Of a DNA stretch of 64,000 bases, positions 9,957-18,921 are shown in pieces. This stretch comes from Neopararhizobium haloflavum (GTDB lineage Bacteria > Pseudomonadota > Alphaproteobacteria > Rhizobiales > Rhizobiaceae): contig NZ_NWUC01000001.1 of NCBI RefSeq assembly GCF_002750855.1, forward strand, positions 434,001 through 498,000, read 5' to 3'. The translations under genes and the position numbers were made by a program. The notes below the pieces were generated by a model. It was not told the DNA's origin, ran no database searches, and saw only the letters and a program-made list of their open reading frames with translations. Within the stretch, counting starts at the first letter, position 1. Each line of letters begins with the position of its first letter.

Positions 9957-10739
9957 TTAGCGCTGGGCGCGCGCGATGAAATCGGGATTGACGAAGTGCT
10001 TGGCGCAATTGCCGTAACGCAGCGGCTCGCCATTGATTGTCTTCGTTGATCCGCCGGCCGCGCGAAGCACCGCATCGCCCGCCGCCGTGTCCCATTCCAT
10101 GGTTCTGCCAAAACGCGGATAAACGTCGGCAAGGCCCTTTGCCATCATGCAGAATTTGAGCGAGGAGCCGACCGACAGGCAATCGGTTATGCCCTCGGCC
10201 GCGAGATAATCATCCGTTTCGCGGGTCCGGTGCGAGCGGCTGGCTAGGGCAACGACCTTGCTGGACGACGGCTTCACCTTGATCGGGTGCCGCTCGCCCG
10301 GGTTCGTCTCGTCAATGAAGCAGGCGCCGTTCGCCGAGCCGAGATAGGTTTCGCCTCTCGCCGGGGCATGCACCACGCCGGCGACCGGCACGCCATCGTC
10401 GATCAGCGCGATGTTGACCGTGTAGTCGCTGTGCCCGGCAACGAATTCGCGGGTGCCATCGAGCGGATCAACAAGAAAGAAATGCGCCTCGGTCAGCGTC
10501 GGTGTCCGGCCGGCGGCAACGGACTCCTCGGCGACCACCGGGATTTGCGGGAAGGCCTCGGCCAGCCGGGCAAGAATGATCTGCTCGGCCGCGAGGTCGG
10601 CCTCGGTCACCGGCGAGCCGTCCTGTTTCTCGTCGGCTCCGGTGGTGCGCGCGGCAATCTGGAGGATGATGCGACCGGCCTCGCGCGCAATCGCCTCCAG
10701 CGTATCGATCAAGGCGGGCGGGACGCTTTTCGGTTGCAT
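9957..10739 (-). CDS. cysQ: 3'(2'),5'-bisphosphate nucleotidase CysQ
   Basis: CysQ (260 residues) hydrolyses 3'-phosphoadenosine 5'-phosphate, a by-product of sulfate assimilation, and belongs to the lithium-sensitive inositol monophosphatase superfamily. The metal-binding motifs are present: VAEES, the FFLVDPLDGTREF signature near residue 88, and EWDTAAGDAVLRAAGG near the C-terminus. AAGGAAC lies eight bases upstream of the ATG at 10739. It is divergent from the osmF gene. Confidence 0.93.
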   Translation of the reverse strand: MQPKSVPPALIDTLEAIAREAGRIILQIAARTTGADEKQDGSPVTEADLAAEQIILARLAEAFPQIPVVAEESVAAGRTPTLTEAHFFLVDPLDGTREFVAGHSDYTVNIALIDDGVPVAGVVHAPARGETYLGSANGACFIDETNPGERHPIKVKPSSSKVVALASRSHRTRETDDYLAAEGITDCLSVGSSLKFCMMAKGLADVYPRFGRTMEWDTAAGDAVLRAAGGSTKTINGEPLRYGNCAKHFVNPDFIARAQR

Positions 10740-10868
10740 CGGATCCGTTCCTTCGGTGTCGCCCGCACTACCCGCACAGACCGTGTGCTGCAAGCGATAA
10801 TGACGAGCACGGTCTCGTCGCGACAAGGGGCGTGGCAGGGCCAATCCCCGGAATCGCCATCTCCCGCC

Positions 10869-10898
10869 TTGAATCGTCGCAAGCTTCCGCAACATAAT
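10869..10898 (+). promoter_or_regulatory. Candidate promoter of the osmF-yehYXW operon
   Basis: TTGAAT (10869-10874) and CATAAT (10893-10898) are separated by 18 bases, about 50 bp ahead of the osmF start. The -10 matches five of six consensus positions and the -35 four of six. No operator was recognised. Confidence 0.4.
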
Positions 10899-10949
10899 GA
10901 CGTTCAACGCGTTTCGAGAGGCGCAAATTTCCCGCATCAGGAGGCCAGC

Positions 10950-11864
10950 ATGATCCGCCTTTCCCTCAAAGCCCTGACCTTCGCTGCGACGACGGCGTGG
11001 TTCGTTTCGACAGCGCACGCGCAAGTCGTCGTTTCTTCAAAGATCGACACGGAGGGCGGCGTTCTGGGCAGCATGATCCTGCAGATGCTCGAAGCCAACG
11101 ACATCCCCACGGAAAACCGCTTGCAGCTGGGCGGCACCCCTGTGGTGCGCGAGGCGATCACGGCGGGTGAGATCGACATCTATCCCGAATACACGGGCAA
11201 TGCCGCGTTCTTCTTCGAACGGGCAGACGATGATGTGTGGCGCGATGCGCAGGCCGGTTACGAAGAGGCCAAGAAACTCGACTACGAGGCGAACCAGATC
11301 GTATGGCTGACGCCGGCGCCTGCCAACAATACCTGGGCAATCGCCGTGCGCGAGGACGTGGCCTCTGAAGGCGGACTTCAGACGATGAGCGATTTTGCCG
11401 AGTGGGCGAATGGCGACGGCAATGTCGTGCTTGCCGCGTCGGCGGAGTTCGTCAATTCCGAAGCAGGGCTTCCGTCTTTCCAGGAAACCTACGGGTTTGA
11501 ACTGACGTCGGAACAGTTGATCACGCTTTCGGGCGGCGATACGGCGGCGACGATCCAGGCGGCGGCGCGCGAGACGAACGGCGCCAATGCGGCCATGGTC
11601 TACGGCACTGATGGCGGCATCGCGCCGTCGGGGTTGGTCGTCATGGAAGACGATGAGAGCGTCCAGCCGGTCTACAACCCGGCACCGATCGTGCGCGAAG
11701 AGACGCTGGAAGAATACCCGGCCATTGCCGATATTCTCGAGCCGGTCTTCACGTCGCTGTCGCTGGAAACACTGCAGGAGCTCAACGGCCGTGTTCAGGT
11801 GGGCGGCGAACCGGCCGATGCTGTGGCGCAGGATTACCTGACGGAAAACGGCTTTCTGGAATAG
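10950..11864 (+). CDS. osmF: Osmoprotectant ABC transporter substrate-binding protein (OsmF/YehZ type)
   Basis: This 304-residue periplasmic protein belongs to the OpuAC/OsmF family that binds glycine betaine, choline or related compounds. Residues 1-24 are a signal peptide ending STAHA. Family features are the ITAGEIDIYPEYTGN segment near residue 70 and the C-terminal TLQELNGRVQVGGEPADAVA. AGGAGG lies just upstream of the ATG at 10950. It is the first gene of a four-gene operon with two permeases and one ATPase. The E. coli YehZYXW system has low affinity for glycine betaine, so the exact substrate here is open. Confidence 0.9.
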   Translation: MIRLSLKALTFAATTAWFVSTAHAQVVVSSKIDTEGGVLGSMILQMLEANDIPTENRLQLGGTPVVREAITAGEIDIYPEYTGNAAFFFERADDDVWRDAQAGYEEAKKLDYEANQIVWLTPAPANNTWAIAVREDVASEGGLQTMSDFAEWANGDGNVVLAASAEFVNSEAGLPSFQETYGFELTSEQLITLSGGDTAATIQAAARETNGANAAMVYGTDGGIAPSGLVVMEDDESVQPVYNPAPIVREETLEEYPAIADILEPVFTSLSLETLQELNGRVQVGGEPADAVAQDYLTENGFLE

Positions 11865-11924
11865 CGTTCGCCTCCTGTTGTCGGCGCGCTGCCGGCGAAA
11901 GGCGATCCAGGGCGCGTTGGATGG

Positions 11925-13166
11925 ATGAAGCCTGACGGCGGAAGGATTGACAGTCGCGCCATGGATGCCAGAGCGATGATCGCTTCCCCACGGCACAAGG
12001 TGCTGCCGGCCCTCGACAAGCTCGGTGTCTTCATCGCCATCGGGCTGCTGGCGACGCTGGGCTTTGCGCCTCTCATGGTCTTCAGGGCAAACCGCATCGT
12101 TCTCGGCGAAACGGTTGATATTGCACAAGCCATGCCGCCCGGGCCGATGGTGGTTCTGCTTGCTTCGATCGGCGTGGCTGGCGTGGCGGCGCTCTTGAAG
12201 ACCTCGGCCATGATGCGTCTGATTGCCAGTCTTGCAGCGATCGCGGTTCTCGCCTGGGTCGTGGGTGTGTCCGCGTCGTTTCTCGTCGAAGGCGCCGACG
12301 CGGTCGCCCGGGCGTCCCCTGCCTCCGGCTTCTGGTTGCTCTTCGGCATTTTCGCGTTGATGGCGACCGACGCGCTGACCCGCATGGATCCGAAGCCATC
12401 CTTGCGGATCGGCCTCGTCCTGCTGGCCGGGCTGGCACTCGCCGCCTTTCTTGCGAGCGGCATCTGGGACGATCTTTCGGTGATGCGCGAATACGAGAAC
12501 CGCGCGGGCAGCTTCGCCCGTGAGGCACGGCGACATCTGTTTCTCGCCTTCGGGTCGCTTTTCATGGCGGCGCTGGCCGGTATTCCGCTAGGAATCCTCT
12601 GCCATCAGGTTCGCGCGGTTCGCGGGCCCGTGCTGAGCGTTCTGAACATCATGCAGACGGTGCCATCGATCGCACTGTTCGGCCTTCTGATCGCGCCGCT
12701 CTCCTGGCTGTCGACGGAACTGCCGATCCTGCGCGCTATCGGCGTCAGTGGCATCGGCGCGGCGCCGGCCTTCATCGCCCTTTTCTTCTATTCGTTGCTG
12801 CCGGTGGTGGCGAACACGGTCACGGGCCTTGCTGGCATCCCGGCAAATGTGAGCGAGGCAGCGACGGGCATGGGCATGACGGAGCGCCAGCGCCTGTTTT
12901 CCGTGAAGCTGCCACTGGCGTTCCCCGTCATACTGACCGGGATACGCATCGTGCTCGTCCAGAACATCGGACTGGCCACGATCGCCGCGCTGATCGGCGG
13001 CGGCGGGTTTGGCGTCTTCGTGTTTCAAGGTGTCGGTCAGACCGCGATGGATCTCGTCCTGCTCGGCGCGTTGCCGACCGTCACGCTGGCCTTCGCGGCC
13101 GCCGTCATCATGGACGCGCTGGTGGACATCATGCGTCCGTCCGGTGTGCAGAAGGGGTCTCAATGA
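11925..13166 (+). CDS. yehY: Osmoprotectant ABC transporter permease (YehY type)
   Basis: This 413-residue inner-membrane permease has an extra N-terminal block of hydrophobic segments (to about residue 180) before the typical OpuAB-like permease domain. The EAA-type coupling loop reads NVSEAATGMGMTERQRLFSVKLPLAFPVILTG. The long N-terminus is usual for YehY. The start is uncertain: ATG codons at 11925, 11961 and 11976 are in frame and none has a strong ribosome binding site. Its stop overlaps the ATPase start by four bases (ATGA), indicating translational coupling. Confidence 0.88.
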   Translation: MKPDGGRIDSRAMDARAMIASPRHKVLPALDKLGVFIAIGLLATLGFAPLMVFRANRIVLGETVDIAQAMPPGPMVVLLASIGVAGVAALLKTSAMMRLIASLAAIAVLAWVVGVSASFLVEGADAVARASPASGFWLLFGIFALMATDALTRMDPKPSLRIGLVLLAGLALAAFLASGIWDDLSVMREYENRAGSFAREARRHLFLAFGSLFMAALAGIPLGILCHQVRAVRGPVLSVLNIMQTVPSIALFGLLIAPLSWLSTELPILRAIGVSGIGAAPAFIALFFYSLLPVVANTVTGLAGIPANVSEAATGMGMTERQRLFSVKLPLAFPVILTGIRIVLVQNIGLATIAALIGGGGFGVFVFQGVGQTAMDLVLLGALPTVTLAFAAAVIMDALVDIMRPSGVQKGSQ

Positions 13167-14101
13167 TCGACATCGAACACATCACCAAGCGCTACGGCGA
13201 GGAGGCGGTCGTCGATGACGTCTCCATGACGGTGGAGCGCGGCAAGGTCGCCGTCATCGTCGGCACATCGGGGTCGGGAAAGACGACGCTCCTGAGAATG
13301 GTGAACCGGCTGGTCGAACCCAGCGAGGGGCGCATTCTCATCGACGGCAAGGACACGCACGAGATACCCGGCCATCTTCTTCGCCGTCAGATTGGATATG
13401 CGATCCAGGGGCATGGACTGTTTCCCCATCGCACGGTCGCTGAGAACATCGCTACCGTGCCCAAGCTGGCGGGCTGGGAAAAGCGGCGCATCGACGATCG
13501 TGTCGACGAGCTGATGACGCTTTTCCAACTGGAGCCGTCACAGTATCGCGATCGCCACCCCGGCGAGCTCTCCGGCGGCCAGCAGCAGCGCGTCGGCGTT
13601 GCCCGAGCGCTTGCCGCGGAGCCGGACGTTCTCCTCATGGACGAGCCATTCGGCGCTCTCGATCCCATCATCCGGGCCAAGGCCCAGGACGACCTGCTCG
13701 AAATCCAGCGCAGGTTCGAGACGACCGTGCTGCTCGTCACGCACGACATGGACGAGGCGATGCGACTCGGCGATCAGATTGCCGTCATGGCAGAAGGCAA
13801 GATCGTTCAGTATGCTGATCCGGCGACGCTGCTCGTGAAGCCCGCGAGCGAGTTCGTCGACAATCTGGTCGGTACTGCCGACCGGCCCTTCAGGCTCTTG
13901 TCGCTGCGCAAGGTGGGCGACATCGTCGAGCCCGGTAGCTCCGAGGGCGAGCCGGTGCAGCCGGCCACGTCGCTGCGCGAGGCCTATGCCAACATGTTGT
14001 GGCAGGGCAGGGATACCCTTCCGGTCGTCGATGACCAGGGCAACGCGCTGGGGCGGGTCCGCATGGACGCGATTTCGCCATGGGCGGCTCGTCCGGCATG
14101 A
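13163..14101 (+). CDS. yehX: Osmoprotectant ABC transporter ATP-binding protein (YehX type)
   Basis: The 312-residue ATPase powers the YehY/YehW permeases. Motifs are Walker A GTSGSGKT (about residue 34), signature LSGGQQQR, Walker B VLLMDEPFGALD and the switch histidine in VTHDMDEA. A C-terminal region (about 255-305, TLPVVDDQGNALGRVRMD) resembles a partial CBS domain, the part that senses ionic strength in related osmoregulated transporters. It overlaps its neighbours by four bases at both ends. Confidence 0.93.
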   Translation: MIDIEHITKRYGEEAVVDDVSMTVERGKVAVIVGTSGSGKTTLLRMVNRLVEPSEGRILIDGKDTHEIPGHLLRRQIGYAIQGHGLFPHRTVAENIATVPKLAGWEKRRIDDRVDELMTLFQLEPSQYRDRHPGELSGGQQQRVGVARALAAEPDVLLMDEPFGALDPIIRAKAQDDLLEIQRRFETTVLLVTHDMDEAMRLGDQIAVMAEGKIVQYADPATLLVKPASEFVDNLVGTADRPFRLLSLRKVGDIVEPGSSEGEPVQPATSLREAYANMLWQGRDTLPVVDDQGNALGRVRMDAISPWAARPA

Positions 14102-14853
14102 CAATCACGACGGCAAGGCTCCTGCGCGCGGTGACACTCGTCGTGCTCCTCATCTTTCTTTTCCGGCCGGAGACATTCGAGCCTATGCTTGCCCTGCTGG
14201 TCGCGAACAACGCACCGGCGATCTACAATCAAGGCAGCCTTCTGTCGCTGACGATCAGTCATCTGGCGATCGCGATCGCCGCGACGGCGGCCGCGGCGCT
14301 TATCTCGGTGGGCTTTGCCATTCTGGTCACGCGTGATTTTGGCCGTGAGTTCCTGCCATTGTCGCGCAGTGTCGCCAATATCGGCCAGACGTTCCCGCCC
14401 GTTGCGGTCCTGGCGCTTGCGGTTCCGATCGTCGGGTTCGGCACCAAGCCGACGCTGATCGCCCTCTTTCTCTATGCGCTGCTTCCGATCTTCGAGAATG
14501 CGCTGACAGGGCTGACGGGGCTTGCACCGACCGTGCGGGAAGCCGCGCGCGGTGTCGGCATGACAGGCTTCCAGCGTCTGCTGCGCGTGGAGCTTCCGCT
14601 GGCCTTTCCCGTCATCTTGACCGGCATCCGTCTTGCTTTCGTGATTTCGCTCGGTACGGCGACAATCGGGTCCACCGTGGCTGCACCGACACTCGGGGAG
14701 GTGATCATCGCAGGGCTCTTGTCCAGCAATACGGCCTTCGTTCTGCAAGGCGGGATCATCGTGGCGGCACTGGCCGTTCTGTCCTATGACGGGCTCACCG
14801 CCCTGGAGCGGCTGACAGCACGACGCACCGGCCGGGTTGCGACCGCCGTTTGA
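14098..14853 (+). CDS. yehW: Osmoprotectant ABC transporter permease (YehW type)
   Basis: This 251-residue second permease has the coupling loop TVREAARGVGMTGFQRLLRVELPLAFPVILTG, closely parallel to that in the upstream permease, so the transporter core is a heterodimer. ATG at 14098 overlaps the ATPase stop (ATGA) and is preferred over an in-frame ATG at 14080. Several hydrophobic segments are visible. It ends the operon; selO begins 27 bp downstream and could be cotranscribed. Confidence 0.92.
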   Translation: MTITTARLLRAVTLVVLLIFLFRPETFEPMLALLVANNAPAIYNQGSLLSLTISHLAIAIAATAAAALISVGFAILVTRDFGREFLPLSRSVANIGQTFPPVAVLALAVPIVGFGTKPTLIALFLYALLPIFENALTGLTGLAPTVREAARGVGMTGFQRLLRVELPLAFPVILTGIRLAFVISLGTATIGSTVAAPTLGEVIIAGLLSSNTAFVLQGGIIVAALAVLSYDGLTALERLTARRTGRVATAV

Positions 14854-14880
14854 CGACGGACCAGCGCGAATTGGAGTTTT

Positions 14881-16314
14881 ATGGCCTACGCACCGCATTA
14901 TGATCCATCGGTTCGCCATTCGACGCTTGGCGAGGGATTTTTCGACGTCGTCGAGCCGGCGGACTTTCCTCGCCACACGATCCGCTACCGCAACGACCGC
15001 GCGGCTGGCCCGGTTGGTCTCGCGACGTTGTCCGATGCTGAATGGATAGAGCACTTCGCTCGCTTCACGCCTTTGGAGGGGTCGCTGGCACAGCCACTGG
15101 CACTGCGCTATCACGGCCACCAGTTCCGCCAATACAATCCCGATCTCGGAGACGGGCGCGGATTTCTGTTCGCGCAGCTGCACGACGACACCGGCCGCTT
15201 GCTGGACCTCGGCACGAAAGGTTCCGGACAAACGCCGTGGTCGCGCCAGGGCGATGGCCGGCTGACGCTCAAGGGTGGTGTGCGTGAGGTCCTGGCCACC
15301 GAGATGCTCGAGGCACTCGGGGTCAACACGTCCCGATCCTTCAGCCTGATCGAGACCGGCGAGGCGTTGATGCGCGGTGATGAGCCATCTCCGACGCGCT
15401 CCAGCGTGCTCGTCCGGCTCAGCCACTCTCATATCAGGATCGGAACGTTCCAGCGTCTGGCCTATCTTCAGGACAAGGAAAAGCTGGTTAAACTGCTCGA
15501 CTATGCGGTTGCGACATACATGCCGGATTGCGAGCGGCCGGACCAAGCCGCAAAGGCTCTGGCATTCCTGGAAACCGTGTGCCGGCAGGTCGCACGCACC
15601 GGGGCGCAATGGATGGCGGCCGGCTTTGTTCACGGCGTGCTCAATACCGACAACATCAATATCACCGGCGAGAGCTTCGACTACGGCCCGTGGCGCTTTC
15701 TGCCGGTTCTCGATCCGAGCTTCACCGCCGCCTATTTCGACCAGACAGGGCTCTATGCCTTTGGCCGACAACCCGAAACGCTGTTCTGGAACCTTGCGCG
15801 CCTTGCCGAATGTCTGCTGCCCTTGGTCGGTCAACCGGAGCTGGAGCGCGTCCTGTCCGATTTCCCGGACATGTACCGCCGTGCCTTCGACCGGCAATTG
15901 CTCGCCCGTCTCGGGCTTGTCGCCACGGACGGGCAATGCGACCGGGATCTCGCCGAAGCATTCTGGCGCTTTCTGGCGGCAAGTGCGCTGCCATTCGAGC
16001 GTGTCTTCTTCGACTGGCATGGCGGCGAGGCGAGCGCGGCGCGTGCCGAGCGAAGCCCTCATGCCGACATCTATGCGGGCGCAGAATTTTCCGAGGTGCG
16101 GCGGCTGATGGCGCAGTTCGCGACGCGCTCGGTGCCCGACGCTGCGAGCGACTATTTCGACGGCAGTGCGCCCTGCACGATGCTGGTCGATGAAGTCGAG
16201 CGCATATGGAGTTTCATTGACGAGAACGACGACTGGACGGCATTCCACGAAAAATGTTCCCAAATCGCCGCGATGCGGAAAGCACTTGGTCTTGAAGGAG
16301 AGGCGCTGGGCTAA
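14881..16314 (+). CDS. selO: Protein adenylyltransferase SelO (YdiU family)
   Basis: SelO is a pseudokinase-fold enzyme that binds ATP in flipped orientation and transfers AMP to Ser, Thr or Tyr of target proteins; in E. coli it supports survival of oxidative stress. The 477-residue protein has the N-terminal RYHGHQFRQYNPDLGDGRG segment, GTKGSGQTPWSR, the GGVREVLATEML helix and the metal-binding HGVLNTDN region. Length fits the bacterial family. Position 27 bp after yehW may mean read-through from the osmoprotectant operon, an inference only. Confidence 0.95.
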   Translation: MAYAPHYDPSVRHSTLGEGFFDVVEPADFPRHTIRYRNDRAAGPVGLATLSDAEWIEHFARFTPLEGSLAQPLALRYHGHQFRQYNPDLGDGRGFLFAQLHDDTGRLLDLGTKGSGQTPWSRQGDGRLTLKGGVREVLATEMLEALGVNTSRSFSLIETGEALMRGDEPSPTRSSVLVRLSHSHIRIGTFQRLAYLQDKEKLVKLLDYAVATYMPDCERPDQAAKALAFLETVCRQVARTGAQWMAAGFVHGVLNTDNINITGESFDYGPWRFLPVLDPSFTAAYFDQTGLYAFGRQPETLFWNLARLAECLLPLVGQPELERVLSDFPDMYRRAFDRQLLARLGLVATDGQCDRDLAEAFWRFLAASALPFERVFFDWHGGEASAARAERSPHADIYAGAEFSEVRRLMAQFATRSVPDAASDYFDGSAPCTMLVDEVERIWSFIDENDDWTAFHEKCSQIAAMRKALGLEGEALG

Positions 16315-16445
16315 GACCTCGATTCACATCGTAGCCGGATCATTCTGTTAATGAACGGCTTTTCGATCATTTCGGGGAGGTCGGGCCGGTCTTCAATCTG
16401 TCACGCAAATCGACTAGGCCGGGGTTGAAACGGCGGAGATGCCCG

Positions 16446-17165
16446 ATGCGATACGCCCTCTATTTCACCCCGCCCGCGCGACATCCGCTGACCATGGCGG
16501 CGGCGCGCTGGCTTGGGCGTGACGCTTTCTCCGGCAAGGCGATCGAGTCGCCAGCAGTGGCCGGCCTGACATCGGATGACATCTGGCATCATACCGCAGC
16601 ACCGCGGCGATACGGATTTCACGCCACGATCAAGGCGCCGTTCCAACTTGCCGCCGATCGATCCGAATCAGAGCTTCTTGCCGATCTCATGCAATTCTGC
16701 GGCAGGCTCGAACCATTCGCAGTGCCACTGGCGATTAACCGCATCGGTCCCTTCTTCGCGCTCACGCCCGAGGTGCCAAGCCCGGCGCTTCAAGATCTTG
16801 CCGATGCCGTCGTCCGGCGGTTCGAGCCTTACCGCGCTGCGCTGAGCGAGGCGGATCTGGAGCGACGATCGAGCGGATCGCTGACCTGCCGGCAGTTGGA
16901 GTATCTGCAACGGTGGGGATACCCGTTTGTCTTCGACATGTTCCGCTTCCACATGACCCTGACGGGGCCGATCGCGAAGGAGGAGGCACCGCAGGTGGAG
17001 CAGGCGCTGGCCGCCTATTTCGAGCCGCTGCTGGGTGAGCCGCTTGACGTTGCGAGCCTGGCGCTTTTCATCGAGCCGGAAAGCGGTGCGCCGTTCATTG
17101 TCGATTCGCTCCATCCGATGGGGCGGGTCGATGGCCGAAAGGGGCTTGGTGCAAGGGCGAAATGA
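16446..17165 (+). CDS. DUF1045 protein of phosphonate operons (2H-phosphoesterase-like)
   Basis: This 239-residue protein belongs to the family commonly annotated as putative phosphonate metabolism protein (DUF1045). It has two H-x-T-like motifs, FHATIKAPF near residue 60 and FHMTLTGP near residue 170, the layout of 2H phosphoesterases. Its biochemical role is not established, but the gene is repeatedly found beside phnM. ATG at 16446 is preferred because MRYALYF begins the conserved part; an earlier in-frame ATG at 16425 exists. It overlaps phnM by four bases (ATGA). Confidence 0.88.
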   Translation: MRYALYFTPPARHPLTMAAARWLGRDAFSGKAIESPAVAGLTSDDIWHHTAAPRRYGFHATIKAPFQLAADRSESELLADLMQFCGRLEPFAVPLAINRIGPFFALTPEVPSPALQDLADAVVRRFEPYRAALSEADLERRSSGSLTCRQLEYLQRWGYPFVFDMFRFHMTLTGPIAKEEAPQVEQALAAYFEPLLGEPLDVASLALFIEPESGAPFIVDSLHPMGRVDGRKGLGARAK

Positions 17166-18334
17166 TAGAGGCGATCGACATGCAAGGCGAGGCGGACGAA
17201 CGCGTCTATCGAAATGCGCGGCTTGTTCTGGCCGATGAGGTGGTGGACGGGCACCTGGTTCTTCGCGGTGGGTCGATCGTGGAGATCGGCGCGGGCGCCA
17301 CCAACATCGACGGTGTCGATCTTGAAGGCGATTATCTCGTTCCCGGCCTCGTCGAACTGCATACCGATCACCTTGAGGGACACTACGCGCCGCGGCCGCG
17401 CGTGCGTTGGGATCCGAAAGTGGCCCTGCTGGCCCACGACGCGCAGATCGCGGCGGCCGGCATCACCACGGTTTTCGATGCGCTGCGCGTCGGCATGGAC
17501 GAGGATGCCGAACTTGGCATCGACGACATGATGCGACTTGAAGCCGCCATCTGCGAGGGTGTGGACCGTAACCGGCTGCGCGCGGAGCATTTCATCCATC
17601 TCCGCTGCGAGGTGTCCGCGCCAGACTGTCTCGATGCATTCCGCCAGTTCGAGAACCATGGCGGTGTCGGACTGGTCTCCCTGATGGATCATGCGCCGGG
17701 TCAGCGTCAGTTCCGACATATCGAAGCCTATCGTGCCTATTATCAGGGCAAGCTGAAGATGCCGGACGACGTGTTCGACCGGTTCTGCGCCAGACGCATC
17801 GCCCAATCGGAAGCAAACTCACCGGCCAATCGCAGCGCCATCGCGCGCCACTGCGCCGAGCGCGGCATCGTGCTCGCCAGCCACGACGACGCGACCGATG
17901 CTCATGTCGACGACGCGGTGAAGCAGGGCGTGCACATCGCCGAGTTTCCGACCACGCTCGAAGCGGCGAGAGGGTCGCATGAGGCAGGCATGGCGGTGTT
18001 GATGGGGGCACCCAATCTGGTGCGCGGCGGCTCCCACTCCGGCAATGTCTCTGCGCGCGAACTTGCCGAAGCCAATTTGCTCGACATTCTCTCATCGGAC
18101 TACATTCCGTTCAGCCTCATCCAGGCGGCTTTCGTTCTCGGCGACGGGCTCGTTGCCTCTATCGATCTTGCCGCCGCGATCCGCATGGTGACGCTGACGC
18201 CGGCAAATCGTGTCGGCCTTACCGATCGCGGCGAACTCGCCATCGGCAAACGCGGTGATCTGGTGCGGGTCCGGCTCGATGGAAACCTGCCCGTCGTGCG
18301 CACGGTCTGGCGGCAGGGCAGGCGGGTCATTTGA
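17162..18334 (+). CDS. phnM: Alpha-D-ribose 1-methylphosphonate 5-triphosphate diphosphatase PhnM
   Basis: PhnM (390 residues) is an amidohydrolase-superfamily enzyme of the C-P lyase pathway that removes pyrophosphate from the ribose triphosphate intermediate. Visible metal-site and family stretches are LVELHTDHLEGHYAPRPRV, GLVSLMDHAPGQRQ, LASHDDATDAHV and GAPNLVRGGSHSGN. It overlaps the DUF1045 gene upstream and phnN downstream (TGATG). The C-P lyase core genes phnGHIJKL are not in this window. Confidence 0.95.
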   Translation: MIEAIDMQGEADERVYRNARLVLADEVVDGHLVLRGGSIVEIGAGATNIDGVDLEGDYLVPGLVELHTDHLEGHYAPRPRVRWDPKVALLAHDAQIAAAGITTVFDALRVGMDEDAELGIDDMMRLEAAICEGVDRNRLRAEHFIHLRCEVSAPDCLDAFRQFENHGGVGLVSLMDHAPGQRQFRHIEAYRAYYQGKLKMPDDVFDRFCARRIAQSEANSPANRSAIARHCAERGIVLASHDDATDAHVDDAVKQGVHIAEFPTTLEAARGSHEAGMAVLMGAPNLVRGGSHSGNVSARELAEANLLDILSSDYIPFSLIQAAFVLGDGLVASIDLAAAIRMVTLTPANRVGLTDRGELAIGKRGDLVRVRLDGNLPVVRTVWRQGRRVI

Positions 18335-18921
18335 TGACCGATTCCCCCCGAACCCGGAGAGGAGCGTTCATCGTCATTGTCGGTGCAAGCGGTTCGGGCA
18401 AGGATACGCTGATTGATTTTGCGCGAACGCGCCTTGCCGAGGCGCCCGATGTTCTTTTCGTGCGCCGGATCGTGACGCGAAGGCCGGATGCGCAGTCGGA
18501 AGACCATATCGGCATGGATGAGACCGCATTCGACGCGGCCCGCGATCAGGGGCAATTCGCGTTCGCCTGGCAGGCCCACGGACTGAACTATGCCTTTCCG
18601 GCTGCGGTCGATCATCATCTCGAACGCGGTGGGGTCGCTGTCGCCAACGGTTCACGGGCGACATTGTCCGAACTCGATGCCCGCTATCAGGCGTTGCAGG
18701 TCGTCCACGTGACGGTCAGTCCACCTGTCCGGGCAGAAAGGCTGCGCCGACGCGGGCGCGAAAGCGAGGCCGAGATCACCGCGCGACTGGCGCGGGCGAC
18801 CGGCTTCGAGATCAAGGCTCGTAGTTGCCTCACCCTGTCCAACGATGGCCCGATCGAGGAAGCCGGCGAAGCGCTTGTTTCCTGCATCCAGCGCTTTCGG
18901 ATAGCCGGCGCTAACGTTTGA
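18334..18921 (+). CDS. phnN: Ribose 1,5-bisphosphokinase PhnN
   Basis: PhnN (195 residues) phosphorylates ribose 1,5-bisphosphate to PRPP, the exit of the phosphonate pathway to nucleotide metabolism. It is a guanylate-kinase-like P-loop protein with Walker A GASGSGKD near residue 18, RRIVTRRPDAQSEDH, and the AWQAHGLNY segment typical of PhnN. The ATG at 18334 shares a base with the phnM stop. Its 3' end overlaps the convergent choV gene by 11 bp. Confidence 0.94.
   Translation: MTDSPRTRRGAFIVIVGASGSGKDTLIDFARTRLAEAPDVLFVRRIVTRRPDAQSEDHIGMDETAFDAARDQGQFAFAWQAHGLNYAFPAAVDHHLERGGVAVANGSRATLSELDARYQALQVVHVTVSPPVRAERLRRRGRESEAEITARLARATGFEIKARSCLTLSNDGPIEEAGEALVSCIQRFRIAGANV

Noticed and set aside
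11037..12536. A 499-codon open frame on the minus strand
   Set aside because: It spans osmF and yehY antisense and reads as basic, histidine-rich shadow sequence.
13984..16263. A 759-codon open frame on the minus strand
   Set aside because: It lies antisense to yehW and selO, which have clear family motifs. Long antisense frames are common in GC-rich coding DNA, and the translation shows no domain.
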